Shown one piece after another: positions 43,060-52,978 of a stretch of DNA of 64,000 nucleotides. The stretch's first letter is position 1. Every line of letters begins with the position of its first letter. The DNA comes from JBCCCJ01 sp039029315 (lineage in GTDB: Bacteria; Bacteroidota; Bacteroidia; J057). Both the position numbers and the translations under genes were made by a program. The stretch is taken from contig JBCCGK010000027.1 of NCBI GenBank assembly GCA_039029315.1, positions 51,200 to 115,199 of the forward strand, written 5' to 3'. The notes beneath the pieces were generated by a model. That model saw only the letters and a list, made by a program, of their open reading frames with translations, did not search any database and was not told the DNA's origin.

Positions 43060-44283
43060 CTACTCAAATCTGATCGCTCGCAAAGGTGAGATTTTCAAAA
43101 TGACCAGGGAAGGAAGGAGCATGAAGGCAGTACTCATCAGGATCACAGCAATATTGACGAACAAGAAGCGATCCCATACCCAGGCGACAGGAACAACCTT
43201 GATGAAATAATCTTCCTGACTGACCTGAAGCCATTCAAAGTATTCCTGAGAAGCCAGCACACCAAAACCAAGAATATTGCCGAGAATTACCCCAATCACA
43301 ATCATAAAGAAGGCATACCAGGTAAACATCTTCATGATGCGCCAGGAATTCAAGCCAACTGCCTTGAGGATGCCCACTGTTCGGGTTCGCTCAATGATCA
43401 GAATGAGGATGACAGAGGTCATGTTGATGATGCCAACAATGATCATCAAAATCAAAATGATGTCCACATTTTGATGTTGGAGGTCCAGCCAATCGAAGAT
43501 CTCTCGATAGAGATAAGTAATCGGCTCTGCCCCAAACTGATAAGGCATCAACTCATTCGTCTCGAAGGTAAGACGTTCAATCTCATCCAGGTCAGTGATT
43601 CTCACCTCAAATCCAGAGGCTTGATTCAGCTCCCACCGATTTAGGCGCTGGAGAAGCCGGATATCACAAATCATGAGGTGGTTGTCAAATTCCTCCATGC
43701 CTGTCTCGTAGATTCCGATGACATTTACAGGTCGTCTTCTTGGAGGCTCCCCCTTGAAGAGTAAGATACATCGATCTCCGAGGGACAAATTCAGCAGACG
43801 CGCCATTTTTGCAGAAATCAACACATCCCGCGAAGCACTTTCGGGACTGGCAGCAAAATCAGGAACCGTACCTTCTTTGATTACCGACTTAAAAAACTTC
43901 CAATCATAGCTTGCACTCACACCCTTGAGGTTGGCCCCATCCCAGGCTGTGTCTGAGAGGACAATACACCAGCGGTCTACATAAGGGGAGATAGACTCCA
44001 CGCCAGGGAGTGCCCGTACCTGATCGATGGCTGATTCGTCCGTCGACAGGGGAATGGCCTCAGTATCCAGTTCCCGATAGTAATTGCCGATCAGGATATG
44101 TGAGCCAAATCCGATGACCTTTTTTTGAATCTCGGTTTCAAAACCCTGAACAAAGGAAAGAGCGATCTCCATCGTTGCCACGGCAAGGGCAATACTGAGG
44201 ATAGAGAGACGAATGACCAGGTGAGAGGCCTTGCGATCAGATTGAAAAGTGATCCTTTTGGCAAAGAAATACTCAAAATTCAC
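43060..44283 (-). CDS. ABC transporter permease, FtsX/LolC-LolE-like
   Basis: 407 residues starting with GTG at 44283. A transmembrane helix (about 25-45, LSILSIALAVATMEIALSFVQGF) precedes a large periplasmic MacB_PCD-like domain (about 50-260). Three further helices form the FtsX domain (NVDIILILMIIVGIINMTSVILIL, then WYAFFMIVIGVILGNILGFG and FLFVNIAVILMSTAFMLLPSLVILK). The topology matches LolC/E lipoprotein-release permeases and MacB-type mechanotransmission systems. The ATP-binding partner is not in this window. Lipoprotein transport to the outer membrane is the likeliest role. Only 60 bp separate its start from the divergent NamZ-like lipoprotein start. Confidence 0.86.
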   Translation of the reverse strand: MNFEYFFAKRITFQSDRKASHLVIRLSILSIALAVATMEIALSFVQGFETEIQKKVIGFGSHILIGNYYRELDTEAIPLSTDESAIDQVRALPGVESISPYVDRWCIVLSDTAWDGANLKGVSASYDWKFFKSVIKEGTVPDFAASPESASRDVLISAKMARLLNLSLGDRCILLFKGEPPRRRPVNVIGIYETGMEEFDNHLMICDIRLLQRLNRWELNQASGFEVRITDLDEIERLTFETNELMPYQFGAEPITYLYREIFDWLDLQHQNVDIILILMIIVGIINMTSVILILIIERTRTVGILKAVGLNSWRIMKMFTWYAFFMIVIGVILGNILGFGVLASQEYFEWLQVSQEDYFIKVVPVAWVWDRFLFVNIAVILMSTAFMLLPSLVILKISPLRAIRFE

Positions 44284-44304
44284 TGAAGCGGAATGTGTTT
44301 TTCG

Positions 44305-44312
44305 TAGATTTG
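44305..44312 (+). promoter_or_regulatory. Predicted -7 box of the NamZ-like gene
   Basis: TAGATTTG exactly matches TAnnTTTG, 31 bp before the preferred ATG at 44344. No clear -33 element was found. Confidence 0.4.
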
Positions 44313-44343
44313 CACTGGAATTTTATTGAAAACCAGCCGTTAT

Positions 44344-45711
44344 ATGCGCAATTTCGCCAAAAATCCTCAACTTATTGCTCTTTGTCTTGGGTTTTTTCTG
44401 TCATTCGGACTTCAAAGTTGCAAGGATGCCCCAGATTCTGCTTCCCAACAGGCATTGACCACGGATGAGACTGTGGCTATAGATGAACAAAATTCCAGAG
44501 AAATTCATCCTGTTTTGGGAGAGGGAGAGGTGGTGATTACCGGACCAGAACAATTGATCATGGAGTACCTACCTTTGATGCAAGGCAGGAAAATTGGTCT
44601 GGTTGCCAATCATACTTCGCTTGTATTTAATGGAAAACATCTCGTAGATACGCTCGTTGGGAGCGGCATAGAATTGGTGCGGGTATTTGCCCCCGAGCAT
44701 GGATTCCGGGGAACAGCGGATGCAGGGCAGGCCGTGAAGAGTGGAATAGATACCGAAACAGGCTTGCCGATTGTCTCTTTGTATGGAAAACAGAAAAAAC
44801 CCTTGCCAGAGCATCTGAAAGATCTGGATGTGATCCTGTTCGATATTCAGGATATTGGTTCTCGCCATTATACCTACATCTCCACCATGGCCTATGTCAT
44901 GGAAGCCTGTGCCGAAAATCAAAAACCCTTCTGGATTCTGGATCGACCCAATCCCAATGGATGGTATGTGGATGGCCCGATGATGGAAGAAGGCAACGAA
45001 TCCTTCATTGGGATGCACAAGATCCCCATTGTTCACGGCATGACCATTGGGGAATATGCCACCATGATCAATGAAGAAGGATGGCTCACCAATGGCATCA
45101 AAGCCGATATCAATGTCATTCCCAGTTATGGATATACACATGCCATGCGTTGGGAGCAAACAGGATTGGGATGGGTGCCTCCTTCTCCCAATATCGCCAC
45201 AGAGTATGCTGCTTACCTCTATCCGGCTTTGTGCTGGCTGGAACCTACCCCTGTGAGTATTGGCCGGGGAACAGATTCAGCCTTTATCATCGTGGGGGCT
45301 CCCTGGTATCAGGCTGGGGCGACAGCCCGGACTGAATCAGGAACACATTCCTTCTTTGGTCTTGAGATGAAGTTGATTGATTTTACGCCCCGATCTTTAC
45401 CTGGAAAGTCTACCCGTCCCAAGTTTGAGGATGAGCAGTGCAGCGGGGGGATATTTACCAATCGGGTAGATGGGAAAACGCTCTTTCTGGCTGGTATTCA
45501 CTTGTTCAAAGACTTGTACCAACAACATCAGGAAAGCGGAACTTCTGAGTCTTTCTTTATGAAGCGATTCAGCCGTTGGCCCGGCAACACAACTTTTCGA
45601 CAACAAATAGAATCTGATATGTCGGCGGAAGACATCTATCAAAGCTGGCAGGAAGAGACAGACAAATTTCGCCAGATCAGAAGCAAATATCTGTTATACC
45701 CAGAGCAATAA
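44344..45711 (+). CDS. namZ: NamZ-like exo-beta-N-acetylmuramidase lipoprotein (DUF1343, GH171-like)
   Basis: 455 residues from the ATG at 44344 (MRNFAKNPQLIALCLGF); an in-frame TTG 18 bases upstream is less likely. A lipobox (LQSC) makes it a lipoprotein. The DUF1343 domain follows: KIGLVANHTS, FAPEHGFRGTADAG, LYGKQKKPLPEHL, DVILFDIQDIGSRHYTYISTM, ILDRPNPNG, GWVPPSPNI and EPTPVSIGRGTD. Characterised relatives release MurNAc from non-reducing ends of peptidoglycan fragments, supporting wall-sugar recovery. The glycosyltransferase gene begins 9 bp after the stop, so they are co-transcribed. Confidence 0.85.
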   Translation: MRNFAKNPQLIALCLGFFLSFGLQSCKDAPDSASQQALTTDETVAIDEQNSREIHPVLGEGEVVITGPEQLIMEYLPLMQGRKIGLVANHTSLVFNGKHLVDTLVGSGIELVRVFAPEHGFRGTADAGQAVKSGIDTETGLPIVSLYGKQKKPLPEHLKDLDVILFDIQDIGSRHYTYISTMAYVMEACAENQKPFWILDRPNPNGWYVDGPMMEEGNESFIGMHKIPIVHGMTIGEYATMINEEGWLTNGIKADINVIPSYGYTHAMRWEQTGLGWVPPSPNIATEYAAYLYPALCWLEPTPVSIGRGTDSAFIIVGAPWYQAGATARTESGTHSFFGLEMKLIDFTPRSLPGKSTRPKFEDEQCSGGIFTNRVDGKTLFLAGIHLFKDLYQQHQESGTSESFFMKRFSRWPGNTTFRQQIESDMSAEDIYQSWQEETDKFRQIRSKYLLYPEQ

Positions 45712-45720
45712 TTTACATTT

Positions 45721-46689
45721 ATGGATCTTACTGTAGTCATCCCCTTATACAATGAAGCTGAGAATCTGAAGAGTTTGGCCGCATGGATTGCCAGAGTAGC
45801 CGAGGGAGAGGAGTTGGTCTTTGAAATCATAATGGTTGATGATGGAAGTTCAGACAATTCGTGGGCTGTCATTCGTCAGTTGGTTGAGCAGTTTGGGTAT
45901 GTCAGAGGGATCCGATTCCAGCGGAATTATGGAAAATCAGCTGCCCTGCATACGGGCTTTCAGGCAAGTCGGGGAGAGGTTGTGATCACCATGGATGCCG
46001 ATCATCAGGACAGCCCAGATGAGATTCCTGGCCTGCGAAAGATGATTCTGGAAGAGGGATTTGACTTGGTTTCAGGCTGGAAAAAGAAACGATACGATTC
46101 AGTCCTGGCCAAAAATATCCCTTCCAAATTCTTCAATTTTGTTGCTCGGATGGTGTCAGGAATCAAACTCAATGATTTCAATTGTGGCCTGAAAGCATAC
46201 CGATCAGCAGTTGTGAAGTCGATTGAAGTCTATGGGGAGATGCATAGGTATATTCCGATCATTGCCAAGTGGGCAGGATTTAGCAAAATAGGAGAGAAGG
46301 TTGTTGAGCATAGAAAACGAGAACATGGCAAAACCAAATTTGGAGCCAATCGCTTTATCAATGGCTTCCTCGATTTGATTACTATTGTCGTAACGCAGAA
46401 GTATCTCAAGAAACCCATGCACTTTTTTGGATTGTGGGGAACCTTGTTTGCATTGATAGGCGCAGGGAATTTGGTGTATCTGGCTTATATCCGCCTATTT
46501 ATGGGAATTTATATCACCAAGCGATTGCCTGCCATGATCTTTGGAGCAGTGGCTCTGATTTCTGGATTGATTCTGTTTTGTACTGGATTGTTGGCTGAAC
46601 TGCTTTCTCGCAATTCCCCCTACAAAAACCAATACAAGATTGCTGAACGGATTGGGGATGAACACTTGGGAGAGGCCCAGGAGGTCTGA
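45721..46689 (+). CDS. Family 2 glycosyltransferase with two membrane helices (DPM1/GtrB/ArnC-like)
   Basis: 322 residues. The GT-A domain has LTVVIPLYNEAENL, IIMVDDGSSDNSW, FQRNYGKSAALHTGF and the metal-binding DADHQDSPDEI. The second half has NDFNCGLKAYRS and GEMHRYIPIIAKWAGF, typical of polyprenyl-phosphate glycosyltransferases. Two transmembrane helices (about 235-262 and 270-295) anchor it in the inner membrane. It probably loads a sugar onto undecaprenyl phosphate for later glycan or lipid modification. The GtrA flippase that often accompanies GtrB is not present. It follows the NamZ-like gene by 9 bp. Confidence 0.9.
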   Translation: MDLTVVIPLYNEAENLKSLAAWIARVAEGEELVFEIIMVDDGSSDNSWAVIRQLVEQFGYVRGIRFQRNYGKSAALHTGFQASRGEVVITMDADHQDSPDEIPGLRKMILEEGFDLVSGWKKKRYDSVLAKNIPSKFFNFVARMVSGIKLNDFNCGLKAYRSAVVKSIEVYGEMHRYIPIIAKWAGFSKIGEKVVEHRKREHGKTKFGANRFINGFLDLITIVVTQKYLKKPMHFFGLWGTLFALIGAGNLVYLAYIRLFMGIYITKRLPAMIFGAVALISGLILFCTGLLAELLSRNSPYKNQYKIAERIGDEHLGEAQEV

Positions 46690-46964
46690 ATCCAAAGGAC
46701 TTGATGAGTAAGTGTTAGAGACTGTTTGGGAATGTTTGCTGCAAAAGGCTCTTCAATTTCGCCTCCTGACTTGTACATCGTCCCGGTTCAGAGGGACACA
46801 TCTTGTGTATTCGTGAGAGCTGTTGTAGCCGCTTTTCTCAACATCCTGACCTTCTGTTATGGGAATATTAAATTTGCCTGCCATCTTGCTGCTTTCTCCG
46901 AAACACCTACAATATTCGAGAACCCTTTGGGTTATGTATCCGAAGTCTCCAAGTTGATCCAACA

Positions 46965-48233
46965 ATGATCCGAAACATATTTCTTTCAAGCCTCTTTCTC
47001 CTCTTCTTCCTCCCTCTTCAAGCGCAAACACTCGATCTTCAAATCTCGCGTTTTGAACAAGACCTACAAGCGCTGAAGGAACAACAAAACCAACTCAAGG
47101 ATACCCTGGAATCCCTCAAACTGAAACGAATTCAGAAAGATCTACGGCTGCTGGGACTACCAGCTCTCAAACAAGGAGAAGAATTGATTGCTCATTCCGC
47201 CATGATGTTGGTCTACGACGAACAACACGAACAAGCCAAATGGGTCGCCCATGTCATTGTGCCTGAAGTCAAAGAGGGCAATGTCTCCCGAACCAATGAC
47301 TTCAGGGTAGATCCCCTGATAAAGACAGGAACAGCTGTTGAGCAGGATTATTTTTTGACACATGTCGGCAAGGATGGACAAGTGAGCTATGAAGGCTTTG
47401 GTTATGACAGAGGACATTTGGCGCCATCCGCTGATTTTCGATGGTCGCAGAAGGCCCTGTCAGAATCCTATTTCTATTCCAATATGTCTCCTCAAGTGGG
47501 AGAATTGAATCGAGAGTTATGGGCCGAACTGGAAGGGATTCTCAGGGGCTATCTGTATCGTTTTCCTGCCAGCCAACTCTATGTGGTCTCTGGTCCGGTT
47601 CTGCACGATTCCTTGCCAAAAATTGAACGCAGTATCAATGGGGTGAGCATCCCGGAACAATACTTCAAAGTCGTGCTGGATGTCGATCACCAGCGAGCGA
47701 TTGGATTTGTGATGCCGAACAAAAAGAACACAGGATCAATTGAGACCTATGCCAGATCAATCGATGAAGTGGAAGCCTTGACCGGTTTGGATTTTTTTCC
47801 TGCTCTTCAGGATCAATTGGAGGTCGCCCTAGAATCCCAGCAGCAAGTTGAGGCATGGCTTCCTCCCACCGAACAGCAGGGCGTGCAACCATTACATGGA
47901 GAACGCCTCCCCAAGCATCACTTCAATACAGTGACCGCCAAGGGAATCGCTGAGTTTACCCCCAATAAAAAAGTAAACATCTGCGGAACCGTTGTCAGTA
48001 CCAAACTGACCAGCAAGGGTCATATATTTTTGAATCTGGACAAGGAATTTCCCAACCAGATCTTTACCGCAGCAATTTGGGCCGACAACCGGATCAACTT
48101 TAGCTATGACCCTCATATAGAACTCAAGGACAAATGCATCTGTGTAGAAGGACAGGTTCGGATGTCCAAGGGCACACCAACCATGGAACTCAAAGGAGAA
48201 AAGTCTGTAAAGATGTGGCAGGCATACAAATAA
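46965..48233 (+). CDS. Secreted DNA/RNA non-specific endonuclease with C-terminal OB-fold-like domain
   Basis: 422 residues with a signal peptide (IFLSSLFLLFFLPLQAQ). A coiled coil (about 25-60) precedes a beta-beta-alpha-metal NUC domain (about 70-275). That domain carries the DRGH motif in GYDRGHLAPSADF (catalytic His) and a metal-binding Asn in YFYSNMSPQVGELNR. The C-terminal 110 residues (NICGTVVSTKLTSKGHIFLNLDKEFPNQIF, KDKCICVEGQVRMSKGTPTMELK) resemble an OB-fold nucleic-acid-binding module. The enzyme should degrade DNA and RNA outside the cytoplasm for nutrition or defence. The OB assignment is by pattern. The gene stands alone. Confidence 0.88.
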   Translation: MIRNIFLSSLFLLFFLPLQAQTLDLQISRFEQDLQALKEQQNQLKDTLESLKLKRIQKDLRLLGLPALKQGEELIAHSAMMLVYDEQHEQAKWVAHVIVPEVKEGNVSRTNDFRVDPLIKTGTAVEQDYFLTHVGKDGQVSYEGFGYDRGHLAPSADFRWSQKALSESYFYSNMSPQVGELNRELWAELEGILRGYLYRFPASQLYVVSGPVLHDSLPKIERSINGVSIPEQYFKVVLDVDHQRAIGFVMPNKKNTGSIETYARSIDEVEALTGLDFFPALQDQLEVALESQQQVEAWLPPTEQQGVQPLHGERLPKHHFNTVTAKGIAEFTPNKKVNICGTVVSTKLTSKGHIFLNLDKEFPNQIFTAAIWADNRINFSYDPHIELKDKCICVEGQVRMSKGTPTMELKGEKSVKMWQAYK

Positions 48234-48596
48234 GATTATTTTTTTTCTCCTGACCTTCAAACTACTGCCTGCAATTCTTCTCAATGGCGTAACTATTTTT
48301 TTCCCTCCCCGTACTCCTTGTTGTATTCTAAACGGGATCTTCAACTCACATTGACGACCCATCACTTTTCTCTCACATACATTGCCTATAGGCCTATTCC
48401 TACCTTTGACATCCACATCCTCTTCAAGCCTTTGGGCGAATCACATTAGAATAGGTGGATCTTCAATTGTTCTCCTCTAACGACTGAGTTGTGTACGACT
48501 CAAACTGTCTTAAGCGTCTTCTGGAATCACTAAGCGTGTTTCATTGCTACTGGCAATGCAGACTCTTTCTGTTTGACCTTCATTCAATCACTGTAC
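48234..48596. other. Intergenic region before the helicase gene
   Basis: About 360 bp without a credible ORF. It contains a weak GAGTTG-TGTA-CGACTC hairpin at 48485-48501 and presumably the helicase promoter. No match to a known RNA was seen. Confidence 0.4.
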
Positions 48597-51500
48597 ATGG
48601 CTCCTGCACCTCATTTAAACCAGTCTCTCTCCTCTGATACACCTCTTGTAAATCTTTTTGGCTATATCCGCGACCTGTTCACCACAGCTAAGTCCAGCCT
48701 GAGGTATGATGGGGAGCAAAATCAAGGAGCCTGGTCTCTGCACGAACTCAGTCAACTCAATTCTTCCTCCTTACTCAGCTGCCAATGGGTCAATCCTGCG
48801 CGTCCCGTTCTCAGTATTCGAAGAGGAGAAAGCATATCTGTGCCCAAATTGCCGGAAGATTTGCAAGCCTGGGTGACCATTGAACAGCATGCTAGTCAAC
48901 TTCCCCAGATTCATCCTGTCTCAAAAAGAACCGTGAACTTTGAGGATTCAGCCACCAGAATTCAAACATACAGACAGTTTTTTCAGCAAGTTCATGGGAA
49001 GGAATTAGAACATGTACAACATGTACAGATCCCCTCTGTCATCGAGCGATGGACTCAAGTATCTGTTGTAGACGGAAAGGTATTGTTGTCAAAAAATGAT
49101 ACAGGAGAGGAGCGATTTGAGGAAAGTGAATTGCGACAAGAATTATTGCTTGCTTACAAACGGAGCCTGCTAAGCTGCCAGGAAGAGTCTGCCAATCTGT
49201 TTCAGATCAATCATACCTATGATGCCCTTCATGATCTGTTCTATGCCTTGAAAGCGAAACCGGATCGACAGATTTGTTTGTCCTTTGGTTTGGTCTCGGG
49301 CAAGATTGGTGGTAAAATCTATCGGAACTTCCTGTTCCATATTCCTCTCAAATTAAGCCTGCATAAACAAACCCTGAGTCTGGAAGCAGATACACTCGCA
49401 CACGTCATCAGTTGCGAACAATCCTTTACTGATCTGTTGGATACACATTTTGCAGGGGAGCCGGAAGAAAAGATTCGGGAACGAAAGCTCCGTGTTCTGC
49501 AGGAAGTGGATCAGTTCAATACGCATAGTCGGGAGTTCAACTTCGACCCGGCCTACCTACGGGGCACATTCTACGAGACGGCGATCAAGATTCTGGAAGT
49601 ATTTCCAAGGGTACAGGATCGATTTTTTGTCAATCACCGCCTCAATTTTTTGCCTTCAGAATGGAAAGAGCAAAAGGAATTGACTTTGTCGTTTTCTCCC
49701 ACAATACAGCTACGCGATCTGACCTCTGGCGTGCTCGTAGCCCAGGATGCAGATAAGATCATCGCCAAGATCAATGAGTTGGGTTCACAGGGACGGAATG
49801 AGCAAATTCCTGACTTTTTCAAAAAACTCTTCAGCCTTCGCAGACCAGGCAATCCGCTTCGAATCGCCTATCGGGTAGAAAACAAGAACATCTCTGCGCC
49901 CACGATTCAAGAAACGATACCCGAGAGATTTCTCTTTCCATTACCCTATAATCAGGAACAACTCAGCATTGCCCAACAATTGATGGAGCAGGATGCGGTG
50001 ACTGTACAGGGCCCTCCCGGAACCGGAAAAAGCCACACCATTGCCAATCTGGCCAGCCACTTTGTTGCAGAAGGGAAATCGATCCTCATCGTCTCCAAAA
50101 ATGCCAAAGCACTAGAGGTCATTAAGAAAAAACTCCCGCCTGCGATACGGAATCTGGCAGTCGCATTACTCGAAGGCACCAAAAATCAGGAGGAGCTCAA
50201 ACATGCGATTGATGCTGTGAAAAATCACCTTAGCATGTCTTATGATCCACAAGAAATTGTGCGATTAGAAGAGGAATTGGAGGAGTTGGAGCTACAAATA
50301 GAAGAAATCAAGGGAGACTTACTCCTTCGAATTCAATCAAACCAGGCAAATTATGAAATATATGATCCTGTGCGTGGGCATACGCACCTCGCCTCCCTTG
50401 CTGAATGGGTAGATCGCTGGCAATCCCTGGATGCTGAGAACTTACTCATCCCTGATTCGATCCATCATGGGACGGATACTGAAGGATGGGTAGAGGAGTT
50501 GATGCGAGAAGATATATTGACAGCCCATGAATCTATTCTGCCGTCTTTGGATGTGGGACAATTTGGGAGCCTTGATCCTGAGAGTCTGGATGATGCCTTC
50601 CTGGAACGCCTCCGGTACTTTGTGGACTTGCAGGCTGTCATCGCACCTTATCAGAATATTCTTCGACATCCACGGTTTGATGAAGAGGAGTTGGCAAGCA
50701 TTTGGGAGGAACAGGCTAGCTTATGCGAAGCCATCGATGCACGAAGCCGTGAGTTGCTGAGCGTAACTATTCATCTCGGTGAGCTGGAAGGAGAAGATCC
50801 TGAGAATCTTCTGGAGGAACTGCTGGCGCTTCTGCCCAAGTACAATGCGCAAGGCAAGCTCGGATTACTGACAAAAAAACTCTTGCCAGCCAAGCAGCGC
50901 TTGTTGTTGGGGGGGATGATCAATCAGCGACCGATCAGGGGGAGGGAAGATCTGGAATGGGTAAAAAAGAAGGTGGAATGTGATGCCTGGACCAAACAGT
51001 TAGGAATCGTCCTGGACAACTATTTGCAGCGATTCGGGATTCCTGGAAATGGAGTGGCAGTTGTGAATATTTATCGGGAATGGGAGCAGCTACTTGAACA
51101 ATTGGAAGCTTCTGATACCATTCGGCAGGAGATCCTGGATCGACAAATGGATCCTGAGACTGTGATTCGACAATCCGCTGTCTATATCGATGGCTTGAAG
51201 GCATATCGCCAATATCATGAGTTGCTTCGATCGAGTCGGATGATTTGGAAGAAGTACGAGTCTGTCCTGCCGGTCTTTGTCAGCCAATTACGCCAGCAAG
51301 AATGGCAAAGATTGGACCGCTCAGCACTTGAAGAAGCTATTTTTGGACGAAAGCTGGCTTCTGTCCTGGAAGAGGGGCTAGCGGAACTTGGAAATCCCAA
51401 TCATCTGTTGAGTCAGATGCAAGTGCTCCGAAAGCAGGCAGAAACTCTCACCAGCCAATTGGTTGCAGAAAAAACCTGGCAACGCAAGCAAGCAAGTGTG

Positions 51501-52940
51501 ACTGATCAACAACGCGCCTCCCTCACAGCCTGGAGAAATGACCTGATCAACATTGGCAAAGGCTATGGCAAGAATACAGAACGCAATATGTCTTCTGCCA
51601 TCACCAATATGCAACTGGCGAGAGAAGTGGTGCCGATCTGGATCATGCAGCAGCAAACGGCAATTTCATTCTTTCCTGATCCAGAACCTGGACAATTTGA
51701 CTTGTTGATCGTGGACGAAGCCAGTCAGTGCGACATCAGCATGCTCAACCTGATTTTTAGATGCAAAAAATGTATCATCGTTGGAGATGAAAACCAGACC
51801 TCTGTAGCTACACAAGCCCGATTGTTTCCGATTGCGCGAACCAATCAGTTGCTGGATCGGTATTTGGTCAATCACCCGTTTCGGCAGCAATTCAATGTGA
51901 ATAACAGAAGCTCCAGCATTTACACCCTGAGTGGGGTTATCTATCCCAACATCATCAGCTTGCGTGAACATTTCAGATGCCGACCTGAGCTGATTGGATT
52001 TTCGAATCAGTATGTCTATGACAATCATATCATTCCTCTCAGGACGGCAGCAAACAATCTGTATGGTTCGGCAACCGAAGTGTTTTATGTGGAAGATAGC
52101 CCGGAAAATCCCAGCAAACCAGCGATGATAAAAGCCGTGATTGACTTACTGAAAGGATTGATTGAAGATCAGCAAGCTGGCCACCTCCCTGGCTTGCCCA
52201 CTGTAGGGATTCTCTGCCTTGAAAGTTCCAATGAGGCACATCGGGACATGCTGATTCGGGAACTAGGTCGTCATCCCTTAATCAAGACTTATGGAGAAGA
52301 GTTGGATTTGTTGGTTGGGACCTCCCGGGAGTTTCAGGGAGATGAACGAGACATCATGATTTTGACCACAACAGCAAGTCACAAATTCGGGACGGATGGC
52401 AAGATCAAAGCGCCTAGAGCTGTGATGGGAGAAGAAATGATGCGGATCTACAATGTGGCAGCCAGCAGGGCGCGGGACAAGGCGATTTTGATCCATAGCA
52501 TTCATCCGGAGGCGCTAGCCAGAATGAACCCTGCCTGCTACCGCAAGCGACTGATTGAGTATTTTTCCGTAGACCGCTCCTCTCAAAAGATTGATCAGCG
52601 AAAGGAGCCAGGATACATGCATCCGTCTACCGGCCAGGCAGGGAAGGACCTTCATGTCTGGCTGAGTGAATCATATGAGGTCTCAGAACTCCACCCCCAG
52701 TACAAGATAGGACCTTATGGAATCGACCTGGCCATAATCAGGGAAGGACAAAAACTGGCCTTGTTCATTGATGGAAGCAAAAAGCGGAATCATGAGGCTT
52801 TGAGTGAAGCCCTTCGACAGCAAATGGTCTTGGAACGTGCGGGTTGGAAATGCTATCGAGTGCAGGCCCTGGAATGGAATATTCAGAAGGAAAAGGTAAA
52901 GGAAGACCTTTCTGTCTGGCTGGGCAGAATACTTGATTGA
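48597..52940 (+). CDS. Large SF1 (UPF1-like) helicase with C-terminal DUF559/MTES_1575-like nuclease domain
   Basis: 1447 residues from the ATG at 48597; a TTG at 48573 also opens the frame. The N-terminal 400 residues are unrecognised. The helicase begins with the Walker A loop GPPGTGKSHT (about 470). A long helical insert (about 540-1000) follows, then Walker B LLIVDEASQCD (about 1040), GDENQTSV, LREHFRCRPELI, GTSREFQGDERDIMIL and YNVAASRARDKAIL. The last 100 residues resemble the restriction-like domain found on many such helicases: GIDLAIIREG (Asp 1377), LALFIDGSK and QMVLERAGWKCYRV. The acidic residue usual before the conserved D-G is Phe 1390, so cleavage is doubtful. Architecture recalls helicase-nuclease fusions of defence systems. 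No partner gene is adjacent. Confidence 0.85.
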   Translation: MAPAPHLNQSLSSDTPLVNLFGYIRDLFTTAKSSLRYDGEQNQGAWSLHELSQLNSSSLLSCQWVNPARPVLSIRRGESISVPKLPEDLQAWVTIEQHASQLPQIHPVSKRTVNFEDSATRIQTYRQFFQQVHGKELEHVQHVQIPSVIERWTQVSVVDGKVLLSKNDTGEERFEESELRQELLLAYKRSLLSCQEESANLFQINHTYDALHDLFYALKAKPDRQICLSFGLVSGKIGGKIYRNFLFHIPLKLSLHKQTLSLEADTLAHVISCEQSFTDLLDTHFAGEPEEKIRERKLRVLQEVDQFNTHSREFNFDPAYLRGTFYETAIKILEVFPRVQDRFFVNHRLNFLPSEWKEQKELTLSFSPTIQLRDLTSGVLVAQDADKIIAKINELGSQGRNEQIPDFFKKLFSLRRPGNPLRIAYRVENKNISAPTIQETIPERFLFPLPYNQEQLSIAQQLMEQDAVTVQGPPGTGKSHTIANLASHFVAEGKSILIVSKNAKALEVIKKKLPPAIRNLAVALLEGTKNQEELKHAIDAVKNHLSMSYDPQEIVRLEEELEELELQIEEIKGDLLLRIQSNQANYEIYDPVRGHTHLASLAEWVDRWQSLDAENLLIPDSIHHGTDTEGWVEELMREDILTAHESILPSLDVGQFGSLDPESLDDAFLERLRYFVDLQAVIAPYQNILRHPRFDEEELASIWEEQASLCEAIDARSRELLSVTIHLGELEGEDPENLLEELLALLPKYNAQGKLGLLTKKLLPAKQRLLLGGMINQRPIRGREDLEWVKKKVECDAWTKQLGIVLDNYLQRFGIPGNGVAVVNIYREWEQLLEQLEASDTIRQEILDRQMDPETVIRQSAVYIDGLKAYRQYHELLRSSRMIWKKYESVLPVFVSQLRQQEWQRLDRSALEEAIFGRKLASVLEEGLAELGNPNHLLSQMQVLRKQAETLTSQLVAEKTWQRKQASVTDQQRASLTAWRNDLINIGKGYGKNTERNMSSAITNMQLAREVVPIWIMQQQTAISFFPDPEPGQFDLLIVDEASQCDISMLNLIFRCKKCIIVGDENQTSVATQARLFPIARTNQLLDRYLVNHPFRQQFNVNNRSSSIYTLSGVIYPNIISLREHFRCRPELIGFSNQYVYDNHIIPLRTAANNLYGSATEVFYVEDSPENPSKPAMIKAVIDLLKGLIEDQQAGHLPGLPTVGILCLESSNEAHRDMLIRELGRHPLIKTYGEELDLLVGTSREFQGDERDIMILTTTASHKFGTDGKIKAPRAVMGEEMMRIYNVAASRARDKAILIHSIHPEALARMNPACYRKRLIEYFSVDRSSQKIDQRKEPGYMHPSTGQAGKDLHVWLSESYEVSELHPQYKIGPYGIDLAIIREGQKLALFIDGSKKRNHEALSEALRQQMVLERAGWKCYRVQALEWNIQKEKVKEDLSVWLGRILD

Positions 52941-52978
52941 GTTCAGGTGTTTCCTGACATCTAATCGCAAGCAGGGGC

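Noticed and set aside
46704..46722. TTAGAGACTGTTT as evidence of an IS end
   Set aside because: Twelve bases shared with two repeat-associated sites, but no transposase or paired inverted end near it.
46726..46968. 80-codon plus-strand ORF before the secreted nuclease
   Set aside because: No recognisable family, unusual composition, and it runs into the nuclease start codon; probably chance.
48478..48500. TAACG...CGACT upstream of the helicase as a fourth ECF motif
   Set aside because: The spacer is 13 instead of 15 bp, the GCAT part is missing, and it lies within a small hairpin.
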